64,000 nucleotides of DNA, taken from contig CM067095.1 of assembly GCA_034008185.1 (NCBI GenBank), positions 7,796,610-7,860,609 on the forward strand. Reading direction: 5' to 3'. The translations under genes and the position numbers were made by a program. How positions within the stretch are numbered: position 1 is the stretch's first letter; every line of letters starts with the position of its first letter. This document shows positions 45,101-56,796 of this stretch, one piece after another. Under the pieces are notes generated by a model. The model saw only the letters and a program-made list of their open reading frames with translations. It made no database searches and was not told the DNA's origin. This DNA comes from Gorsachius magnificus. Taxonomy: Eukaryota > Chordata > Aves > Pelecaniformes > Ardeidae.

Positions 45101-48100
45101 ATTGCAAGCCCCCCAGGATCCAAGCTCAGAAATTTTTGTATGTTCTCAGGAGACAAAGATGAGTGATCATCAAAGGCAGAGGAACACAGCATGACTGTCA
45201 TAAGCCTGAAGTTACAACTTAGACATGCAATAGAAAATATCATTGGTACCTCTCCAGTGCATAGCCTGTAGTAATTAAAAACTTGATCCCTGCTGTTTTA
45301 TCATCTCATTAGCAATGGGGGCACAAGACTTTTATCCTTGTTTGTCAGGAATCAAACATACCAGAGGAACTCTGATTATAAATTGATGAAAGTAAAGTTA
45401 AACTTTTAAATAAGAGCAGTTTCAGTTCACAATGTTTTTAAAGCTGATTAAAGAGATCTCATTTCAGTGAAAAATAATACCTAAGTCCAGCACAGATAGT
45501 AGAGGTCATCTCTGGGAACAGGCCGTGAAATAGCATTTGAAAAAGTGCACACACTTTAAAAATGTACTGGTCGAGAAGTAAATGCAAGCTCTTCCTGACA
45601 GTTTTAATACAAAACGTTTCCAACTTTTGATGAATTTTAACTTTTCAAATATTTAAAAACCCTCAAGTTTGTGATGGTTTTCACTGCATAAAGTTATCGG
45701 ACAGAGAGGTATTGTTACTGTGTCAGTGAATACAGTGTGGTATTTTGTTTCTATTAATGATAAATTCTGCTAGTAACAGTACTAGTGGCTTCCCCTCAAG
45801 TACCTTACCAACAACCAGTTCAGCATTTGTTTCAACGCTGTAGGATTATGGTATAATTGAAAGCCTCTTGAAATCAATGCAAAAGTTCCTATTTACTTTT
45901 GGACCAGTCCCTTTAAGAATAATTCTTCAAGTAGTTCCAGGATGGTTCCAGGTTTCCAGAAATATTGTCACTTTATTGCATTTTAATAAATCTCTGACCT
46001 GAGCAGTGGTACCAGCACTGAACTGGGCAGAGGAAAATTTGGTGGGAGAGAACTGATGGTAACATTCTTTTCTTTTGTTTGATACCATCTGAAATCACAT
46101 TTTCCCCCCCTTTATTTCTCCCATGAATCTCTGTTTCTCCTTCCCTTTCTTCTTCTTCTTCTTCTTAAGATCTGTGACTTTCCTGTCGGAGGTCTAACAG
46201 GCTAAGGTACCTGAACCACTGTGCTGATTTTATTAACAAGTTTTTTATCCCAATGAAAAAGCTGGACCTATGTCTTTTTATAGTGAGTAGGAAGCCACCC
46301 TTGATGTTTTGGGTCATTATAAGAAAGGATACCATTCATTATTTCAGAGCAATGGTGAATCAAAAGTAAAGTATCTGAATAATTTTTTTCTTTCAACCTG
46401 GCAAAAGACAGTCCTTTAAGCCAAGAAGACTAATCAAGAACTCAAGGACTTTTTTCACATGAAAAAGGCAAGCAATGAGAAACAATGCAAAAATGATGAT
46501 ACAGTAACTCATTATTTTACTGTGATTACTTTATGAGAAATAAAGTTATCAGATTCAGCAGAATTCATTATGTCTGAGCAAATGATCCATCAAAGACAGA
46601 ACAGAATTACATGTTGAACTAGCTTCTTTTACAGTAAAATTGCATCTTTAAAATATTGTTTCTACAGTAGATAAGTGAGATGGTTGCTTAAACAATCTCT
46701 CATCAGTGTAAAAGCTCAGAATTATTCCAAATGAAAAATGAAGAACTTCATAGGCTATTTTCTGAAAACTTACAATGAAAGATTTATTTTTCAAGACAGA
46801 AAAAACATACTTTAAATTTTGACCATTTAATTAAATTGAAATGGATCAAACGGAAAAGTGACAGAAAGGAAATCTATTTCATAACTGAGCATAATTGGCT
46901 TATTGAACTCATTGTCACCATACAATCCATGGAGGCAAGAACTTAATGGGACTCTATGAAGAAATAGATACTTCACAAAAAGTTTCCTGAAATTATGATA
47001 GCTATTTTTCAAAACTGCAGTTTTTGAAAGGACATAAAACTTTATACTTCAGGGCATAACTCAGTCTCAAACTGTTGTGGCTTGGGAAGAAATCTTTCCC
47101 CACAGGCAGGTTGCCCCTGGGTTACTAACTGAAGCATTCCTTTCCCCTGCCTATGCAGCATCTGTTACTAGCTTTTCTTAAAGACAGGATACTGGGCTAA
47201 CTATACCACTAGTCTGATCAAGTATGGAATTTTGACTATGCGTCTAAATGAAAACAGAACTCAGCAAAGTAAAAAATCTTCGAGCAGTGGGATATTCTTT
47301 CTCTGCAGGGATATTTAGTCGGAATTGTGTAGCTCCCAAATGGACAAAGGAATAAGAGGAAACACATTATGAAAAATAAGGTATTTACACTGAAAACATA
47401 GTTAAGAATATATGCTTGAAGACAATAAGCCTAGATAGTTGGATAGATAACAATATATGCCTGAGGTTTCTATTACAAAAGCAAAAGCCAAAATAACCTT
47501 TCTAAAATCTTAACTATCTGGATACAGATATTTTCCTGTGGCACATGGCAAATCTGTTTTGTGCATGATTTCTTCACACACAATTTAACATTATTCCTAG
47601 TGAAATACAAATTACAGTGTCCTTACACTGTACAATCTCCTAAACAGGGAATATTTTATTTTCTATCTACACACATCTAAAAACTCATATTTTTTTATGA
47701 TCTAAGGTATAAATTCTTTTCCATAATACTGCTAATAATCTGCTCCACAGAATGTTAATATTAAATCTTGGTCCTCTTGATTTTCAGATTAAGTGAAATA
47801 GTAGAGAGAAAAAAGTAAATGAGAGTCTTCCACCAAGTCACTTTGAATCTCAAACTGAAAACGCAGATACCTCAGACTAAGTTAACCCACATGGACCAGC
47901 ATGACATTTCCAGAATCTCCTTTTTTCAGCCTCAAACCCTTTAAATTAACAACAGTTGAGGAATGCATCATGGTATGTATGCTGCAACTAAGGAAAAAAA
48001 TTGTCTGACAAGATTGCCATTCAATTCTATGTTTAACCTTTCATGATGTTCACTGTTAGCATGAATGTTCCATTACACTGGATTTGGTCTCAGGTCTATG

Positions 48101-51100
48101 TGAGGGGAGCAGTGTTATTAGAAGGAATAGGAAGCCTTTTTATTCATGTATGTAATTTTTTTCAGGGTGGCTAATAATCTTCATATTAGGCTGAGTGGTT
48201 TGCTTCATTAACTTCCTATTTATTTTCCCAGGTTGATAAGAATAGGTTGTGTACAGGTGTTAGTGTTTTTTTAAACAAAATATCAAAAGATAAACTATAT
48301 CTACTTCTTCCATTCCTTTCTTTAACCCATTAATCCATTAAACATTATTCCAAGACAGCTATGAGGAAAAGACTTATTTTCTGTGCATATGTTCTCTGTT
48401 CAGGGCTATGTGCTTCTGTAAGCAGATTTGGATACAGGATGGTCAAAGGAAAGGAGAGCACAAAAAACAGACATCAGCTAAATAGTCCAGATCCCATCTG
48501 AGAGCACTCTAAAGCCCAAGAGAGAAGGACCAAAGAATTAAGTCTCAAATCTGTACTCTTTTTCTCCCTCAGGTTTTTTTTTTTTTCTCTTCTCAGTTAT
48601 TATTTAGTCACACTAGTCCTTCCACTTCTCAGTGAACCCTGTTTCCTCCCATACTCCATTCACATGTACGTAGCTTGAAAACTAGCACAAATGGATCTTC
48701 TGCAGAAGTCATGGAGCAACAGGATCTGAGAGAAAATAGTCTTGAAGCAGTATAGTGAAAGGCTGGCTTCCCTGAAGCTTTTGGAAATACAAAATCCCGG
48801 CCAAGTTTACAAGAGACTGGAGCACAAGGTAGCAGCAATTGGTTCAACATCCTTTTCAACACCTGACAAGTCAGAGGTGGAACCACGCTCAGCACAGACA
48901 GCAAAAAGCAGTGCGATTGCAAGGCAAAGCTATACTTGCTAGCATCATATTCTTTTAATTATTTTTTTTTTAATCAGTACGGTGGAATTTCCTGTCCCTT
49001 TGTCCAAATTTCCCATCCAAGGAGAGTTAGGAATTTTGCAAGTAGCAGCTACTATGGTCACCCTTTGACTTCAGCCTGGATAATGTTCTCTGTGCCAGCA
49101 CTAATCTCTACTGTATGCTTTTCTTATCTTGAAAGTGAGGTTAGCACACATGGGAAAACATGGAAAAAGTTTCCATTAAATTAGTAAAACTAATTGTTTA
49201 GTTAGGCAACATTCAGTGTGAAGGCAGGAGAAGTGGTCCATTAGAGTGACTTTCTGAATTGGTGTAAATTGCAACAGGTCAATGGAAATAAATGAAATTA
49301 CAGCAGTTTGAATCTGCTGAATATGGGGCCTTCTATATTTAGCCATTAATGTCCGCACTGATGTAGTTTTACACAATTTTAAACGGTAATATTTCTATTA
49401 CAAGCCAAAATGCACTATGACCACCACTTTAATATGATTTTTTTAGGATATGGGTTTTTTTCCAAGTGGTATAAGTGATTGATCACCTCAGCAAATCAAT
49501 ACATTTTTACTGACAATGAAAACAAGTTAAAATTATATACTGTTAGTACAAAAACATTCGTCTAGTTTATTCAAGTTTGGGTGGATATACCACATATCTG
49601 CATTCAGCCCCAAGTAATTCACAAGTGGACCTACTTAAATCAAGCTGTCACCCAGTATGTCTTCCTACTAGAGTTCTAGCTAAATAATACTCCATTACTG
49701 GACAGAATGGGTATTTATATCAAATTTTGCAAGTATCAAATGATGAATTCCTTAAAGAAAAACACTTGTACAGAACTTGTACACTTTAGATATTCCAGTA
49801 ATGTAGGTCCCATATATCATTACAGTTTGCACAGAATAATAAGTTTGCTTTTCCCCATGGTTGCATACATATGAGTTACTTGTCCACTGTTCCCTTCTTT
49901 TGTGCAACCTAATTCCCCGGTTTTTGAAAAGGAATATCATAACGGCACTGGAGTGACTGTACCTTGCTGAAATGTAGTAATTGCAACACCGAAACTGGAA
50001 TTTGCAATAAAGAAATCAAAAGATTCCCTCCAAGAATTACCAGAACTTTCTAATTCCCTGATCTACCCAGATTCAACTGGATCAATAAAAGAAAAAGCAA
50101 TTCCACTTCCAAACTGCAGACAATATAAACAATAATACTGAGTTCTCCAATATGCCACAAGAACCTCTGAATTGTTTTGCTGTGCATCAGGCAATTCAGA
50201 GCAATCTGAAACTACATATCCAATCTTCTTGTTTGTGTTTGTAGAACTAGCAGGGTACTTACTAGGCCCTTGCCACGAATGGAGTGTAAAATTCTTGTAG
50301 CTCTCAGAGATGTTGAGCACCCACAGCTGCCGTTGGCTTAATTTGAAATTGCAGTAATCTAAAGCCTTGGTATTTAGTTTCTCACTCAATAAATTAGGCA
50401 AAAAATTCGAAGTGCAGAATACAGTTTGCCCTTAATCACATCATCATTTGGTCTGAACAAAATTAAGGTAACAAGGATCTCAAGCGTCTTAAAAAACAAA
50501 ATATAGAGAAAATGATTACTGGAAGAACACACCCAACTGTATTGCATAAGTACAATTTCATTACTGCTAATATATTGTAGCGTGCTTATAGTGATTGCAT
50601 CTTCTGATCTGTAGCTGAGTAAGGAAAGAGGACAACGTTATTTCTGTTCTGAAGAGAGGATTCTTCCCAGGTAGTATTCTGTATTGCTATTTTGATTGTG
50701 CAAGATTCAAAGAGCAACTGCACATGGATGTTACAAGCCACAGCTTATATTCTCCATCTGCTCCAAGACCCTCTTCTTTCAAATTGTGCATTTGGCTAAA
50801 ATAAGTAAATTAAAGCTCACTGTAGTGTTTCTAAAGTATACTTAACTTGAAATGTGTTCTTTCTAGTTTAGCCATGATATAGTCTAAGAAAAAATGGGTA
50901 GTTCAAATACTAAAGAAAGATGAAGCAAACACTGCTTCCTCTGAGATTCAGAATGTTAGGAGTTTCCTATCAGAGACTACCATATACACCATGCAAGATC
51001 CTGTACAAGAGAGCCTGGCATTGGCGATACCAGGCATACTTGCAGACAGTTACTATGGGTACAGCAACGGAAGACCACAGAAGCCAAGAATATCACAAAG

Positions 51101-52867
51101 ACTCTTGTCAGGATGATGTCTAATACACACAAAGAACTATAGCCAAGAATAGCATATGCTTGCTCCTAACTATGCACAGCCCTCTGAACAGATAGGCAGC
51201 TGCACTGATGGCATGTGCTCCTGCCCAAGGGCACAAGCTATGAGGACAAAAGAATTCAGAGTCTTGAAGACCGTGGGGATACCTGTTACTGAGTCTGAGA
51301 ACCAACATGTTTCCAGGGTTTTTCAGGCTTCTAAGCAGTTTTGTTTTTACCAAAACTGCAGAATGAGGCAGGAAAAGGATGTACAGATCAAACCGTGCAA
51401 AATCTCAGTTTATTCTTGATACGCATTCACATTGTGATGAGCACTGCATTTGGCTTTTCCCTTGGGGCATCAACAACAAAGCCTCACTGGCCCATCTTAA
51501 ACTGGGGATTTCAAAGCTGCCTACAGCATTTGTAGGCCTGCTGAGCTCTCCCTAAAGCCCATGTATGGTTTTTCAAGAGGACTGCTCCCTGAATTGGTTT
51601 TTTCCTTTCACTACCCGACAAGTGGTCCAGATTAAGGCTTGAGTGCTTCCTGCAACTATGGAATGCCTGCAAAAATAAAACACATCTTAAACAGGGTGAG
51701 TACTAGGTCAAGTCTATCTGCTGTAACAACTGCCCAAGATGAGCAGAGTTTAGAGCAAAATCTGGAGTACAGATCTCTTTCTATAAACAAACTATAAATA
51801 TTGCCATGGAAAAACTGAAGAAGTCTCTTAAAATTGTATATGTACCAGCAACGTATAAATCAGGCCTACTATATAACAGGTCAAACAAACAGCTATTATT
51901 ACCTTTTTTCTTTTTTTTGGCACTGCTATTATTTAAAATATGTCTCTTTCTTCTGAGTTGAGGAGAAACACTTCATTCCCAGACACAAAAGGAGAACTTC
52001 AGAGATAAATATGTTTCTGACTCACCCAAATCAAAGCTGACCCTGTGGTTGAAGTTGGTGATAAAAATAAAAAAAAAAGAAAGTAGAAGAAAACTGTTCC
52101 CCTTCACTATAAGCGGAAAAGAAACTTCAGCAAAGATAGTGTAAAAACGGAAAGAAAAAGATTGCTCACCCCCGACCGGCTCTTTTAGGATCTTATCATT
52201 AATATAACATTTAACAGACAGCCGTCTCAAGTGTGAACCAGCCATTCCCCCTCTTGAAAAGTCTTTTTGCTTAGCCAAGCTTAAAAAACCTTCTTTTCAA
52301 GATAAACATTACACAAAGTGAAGCATAAATTCAGCAAAAGTCACAAAGATGCAGCATGCAGCCAGACTATATAGGATGTTAAAATACAATCTTTCCTTAT
52401 GCTTACGTCCATGACTCATACCCAAGGCCTGATCCAAAGTCCACTGAAGTCAACTGAGTGCACCAGCTGTCCGTCTGCAAGAGGGAAGTTTGCTGACAAA
52501 AAATCAGAATAACATCCCTGCTGATGGGATTGCACAGATCCCATGGCCCAGGTGATGTTCTTGTTTATGCATCCCTCCTCAGGTTCTGGCAGAGACAATT
52601 CTGCAGAATTTATTCCCTGTCCTGTCCAACTGGGAACCCCACCAGAAAATTTGAGAGATGGAGAAAATTAATTTTTCAGGGAAGGAATCCCTTTTGTTAT
52701 GTAGGAGCCATTCAACCTGAAATAGATGCAATTCATACAGCTGCTCAAATGAAATAATTGCATTTTGGATTGTTTGCATTAGTCTCTATTATTTATTACA
52801 CACACAGAGGAACAAGTTAAACGAAAATTATTCAGGTCAAACTCAAGCACTTAAAAATAAAAAAATG

Positions 52868-52950
52868 CCGGGAGTCGAGATGCTCATGGAGCAGTATTAG
52901 CCTCCTGCTGTTTATACATTATGGCAGAGTTCTTAATTACATAATTACAT
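52868..52950. promoter_or_regulatory. Candidate regulatory element with paired homeodomain cores
   Basis: Two TAATTA-type cores (52934-52939 and 52942-52947) stand 3 nt apart inside a stretch that looks less random than its neighbours. This is motif evidence only. Confidence 0.2.
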
Positions 52951-55789
52951 CTTTTTTTCCAGAGAAGCCATGCCTCATTCAGCACATGGAGACAGATCAG
53001 TGTTGTTCAATGCATCCCTTTATCTCCAGTGTTCGGTGTGTACCTCCCTCTCTTATGTACAGCACACTAATAGGCTTTGAGACAGAATTATTCGTTTCCT
53101 TATGGACCTTCCTGTAGCACTTATCACTGAAGTATCAGTATTTTAAAAACATAGCTTATACTTTCAGGCTCTGTGAAGACAAATAACAGCATTATTTCCA
53201 CTTTGTTTGCCAGAATTTTTTAACACAAAACCACAACAAATTTATCCTTCATCTTACTCCCAGAAATGATTGAGGCAGTCAGCTAAGATCACACATTTTA
53301 GGATAAGAAGATACAGTTTGGCAGAACTATGAGCAACTGAAAGGTGTCTCGTAATAGGAAGCATTGGGCAACCTGCCCCACAGACAGTGCGACTGCCTCC
53401 ATTTGCTGTTCTGTGCAGGAAAGGTATGCTTTCTCTTGGAAAAAAGCAAAAAGGATAATGGTCATGCCCTTTCCTCCTGCCCCAAAGAATTTATGGGCTA
53501 ACTCAGACAAATAAAATACATAGTTTATTAGAAGTCATGGAGACACTATTCATCACAGCAACAGTATAATAGACTTTCCCTGAAAAGGGTTTTAAGGAAG
53601 GAATTTAAGATATCTATCATATTTGGCATATGCAAGAATGCATATCCACCTTATGCAAACACTGTTGGATTAAATGTAATTTTTTTGATGAATGTTGAAT
53701 CTGGCCCAGAGGGAATAGTTAGAAGATATAATGGACACAAGCATGATGGGGAGATGTTGGGTGAAATACACTTTGGGGAAAGTAGCCAAATTTATTTGTG
53801 GTTGTTATGTATTAGTAGCCTGGTGTAAGCAGAAAAAGAACTTCACAGGGACAAATGGGATATATCTGCTTTAGCTGGGAATATGGCAGATCCAGTAGTG
53901 CTGCCTTATGGGAATGAATGACAACAGGTCAAATAAAATAGATAATTCCAATTTCCCTATGTTTATATAGTTTGCATTTTAAAAATATCTACTCCCTTTA
54001 TATGCAGAATATTTCCATAAATTGCACTGACATTCTCAGCTAGTATGTTCTCATCCCATTTTATATCCAAGACAATTATGGCAGGTAAGGAGAGTCTGGA
54101 GTCCAGTGCCCGTATGTTAGAAGCCATTACTAGCAAGACCTGGCACTGAAAGTGCTTTGCCTTTACAGTAATAGAACGCTTTCAGCTACTGTAGGACTGG
54201 CCATTTGCAAATTCTAACTCCACAGTTTGTCTTTCTATTTGGCCAGTGTAGAAGCACATGTGTGGTTTTTTGTCTTCCCAGTTGTCCACAGCCAGTAACC
54301 CTGGTTGCTAAATTGGCGAACAGAGCCAAGCTTTTACAGTTCCCTGTGCACCATGCCAGGAGGGTAATCTTGTCTGCTTTCAGCTCACCAACCTGACATT
54401 GCTGCTTACACACGCAGCGTCTGGCACAGCAGCAATTTTCTGTGGATGTAGGAAGCTTCCTTGGGCCTTCCAATTACTGTGCCCAAGATGAGTTGCACTG
54501 AAACCCAGGGAATTAAGGTGCTCAACCCCCAGGAGGCCTCACTTTGCCTTGTCACGCTTGTATTTCCTCACTATCCACTTAAGGAAAAAGGCTGAAGGCT
54601 GACCGTGCAATGGAGACTGAGCTATTTCTTTATCTGAAAAAGAGAGCAAAATATACTGAATGTTTTCTGCCTTTGCCACACACGCACACCGAGCAACATG
54701 GGTTTACATGAGCCTGCACTGCACAACTCAGCCAAGCACATTAAGCTATCAGCACATCATCAAACCATCACCCACACTTCCTGCCTGCCTTTTCCCTGCT
54801 TCTTGTTATTTACCCTTTGCCAGGCAGCGGCAACCACAATCTGCAGCTTAACAGCTTGCACTACACCAAAAAGAAACCCCTGCACAAAGAAATGTAACCA
54901 CAAAATTATGTCACTCAGTAGTAATTAGCTTTGTTTTCAATATACACAAACTTTGGGGCTGGGGAGGAATTAAAATGTAATAGCAAAAATAGCGGGGAAG
55001 CAGGTGAGTGACTTTGTGGCTTATGGGGGATCTATTACTACTCTTGGGATGGATAAAGGCTGTATTTCACTGAAGCTATGGCAAGTCCAAACACTCTGGT
55101 ATACAGGGAAAAGTATCTGATCTGAAACCACAGAACAGGAGCAATGTTACAGACTTTTGCCCTCATGCAGTGACTGACATGATTTTTGAACAGCTATTAC
55201 ATGTCTGAAAATTGACATATTACTGGTAGCAGCACAAAAGGCACTCCTCTTTCAATAGCTGTTACTCAGCAATCAGTGTCCAACCCTTAATGTTTTCTTT
55301 CTGAAAGAAAAAAATCAGAAAACCTAAAGTAAACCACAGTCTGGTTCTGTGCCAACAATATTAACCAGCTTCTTTTAGAGCCTTTGAAGTTAGCAGGGGG
55401 CATCCAATCTTGTGGTGCAAGTAAAGAATGATACTTTAAGCGATTCCTTTTCATCCCTTTAACTTAATGAAAGATTAATAGCCTTGTTATTTTTGTTTCT
55501 GCTTTATTTTTTATATTCGGGGGAGGGGGGCGAATTTTTGGCACTTGTTGAAACTGAAATGCTGCCTATAATGATTTTATGGATCAGTGAAGCACTGAGT
55601 TGTTTGGGTGTTGGGTTTTTTTTTTCCCTGTCTGTGAATCCTGTTTAACAATGCAAGGCACAAACAAAGTTACATTCTCTAAGTCCAAAAAAATAGCCAT
55701 GCATATACTTTTGGGAAGTAGGTTGAAGAAGGTGGAAGGAAGCTTTTAGAGTCCACAGACCTAAAAGAAAAAGTAGTGAGAGGGAGCTT

Positions 55790-56000
55790 AGCAAATCTTT
55801 TCAGTCAAAGAGCTGCGGATTAGTTATAAAAATGTAATCCACTTCCTAGCTGAAGAAAGCAGCTTTATGTCGCTGCTGGCTGTGAAGATACAATGTGGGT
55901 TTTATAACCACCATTTATTTATATATTTTCAACCAAAGCCAACAAGACAGCATTCCTGGCTTGTCGTTGCCATTCAGCACGTAGGAGATGTGCAGCTTTT
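55790..56000. promoter_or_regulatory. Candidate enhancer with inverted bicoid-class homeodomain sites
   Basis: GGATTA (55817-55822) and TAATCC (55835-55840) form an inverted pair spaced by 12 nt, the motif of OTX/PITX/GSC-type homeodomains, with a TCAAAG core just upstream (55805-55810). Function is inferred. Confidence 0.25.
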
Positions 56001-56630
56001 ATTTGTTTTTCTGTTTTCATTACATATCCCTTTTGGGAGCTGAAGGGGGACCGTAGGTCTCACAAATATCTCCTAAAACTATTATTGCAGCTGCCTATTC
56101 CCTCTGCTTCTGTATTCATATTTTCTGGGCTACGTTGTGTAGTTACGTGTTACCATGTGTGCAACCCCATATAAAAAACAGTGAACCACAGGTGAAGCAT
56201 GGGGCAACATCGCGTGACCCACAAGAGTTTCATTTTGCCAGCGGAGGATCTGGGCAGACACCTCCCCTGAGCTTGCACAGCAATTCTATATAGAAGTGTA
56301 GCCGCTATTTTTAGTATTATACCTCAGACATGTGATTTTGACCATGGGTAGGATGAATGCAATGTGGGCCATGACAATTGAATGAGGCACCTGATAGTGC
56401 TCTAAATAAACCCTTTATAATCACTACTTACAATGTGTTTATTAACTTTGGATCTTGTGTTCAAAAGCTCTTTACACATAATAAACCTAGGGTAGACTGT
56501 GCACATTTGCTCCTGCTTAAGCAAACCAGAAGAAGAATATGTATTTTTACTTTCATTTTATGAAAGCAAAGTCATTAATGTTTCATTTCCACCACCAAGG
56601 GTGAGGCAGCCTTACCCTGAATAGACTTTT

Positions 56631-56745
56631 ATTATAAGTATCTACTTTTATGTAATATAAATTATAGTAACATAATTATAGTATTATACATTTATATACT
56701 TATATATATAACTATTATATGAAATAAATTACTCTCTCAGAATCA
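56631..56745. repeat. AT-rich low-complexity tract beside CR1 copy 2
   Basis: Nearly pure A/T sequence with TATA-type repeats lies just upstream of the CR1 5' junction. Confidence 0.7.
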
Positions 56746-56796
56746 TACAGAGATTTGTGATGGAGCCAGGACCTGATTCCAGATTTCCAGTCTTCT

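Larger units (their letters stand above)
32443..56630. other. Gene-poor intergenic region, about 24 kb
   Basis: There is no protein-coding gene, tRNA or full repeat that I can support. Open frames stay below about 125 codons on both strands and are scattered without splice context. There are small low-complexity tracts: (TA/TG)n near 36835-36872, CT-rich at 39097-39131 and (CTT)n near 46150-46166. Several stretches have non-random motif content that could be enhancers (38860-39085, 52868-52950, 55790-56000). Mammalian gene order suggests FZD10 lies further right. Confidence 0.5.
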
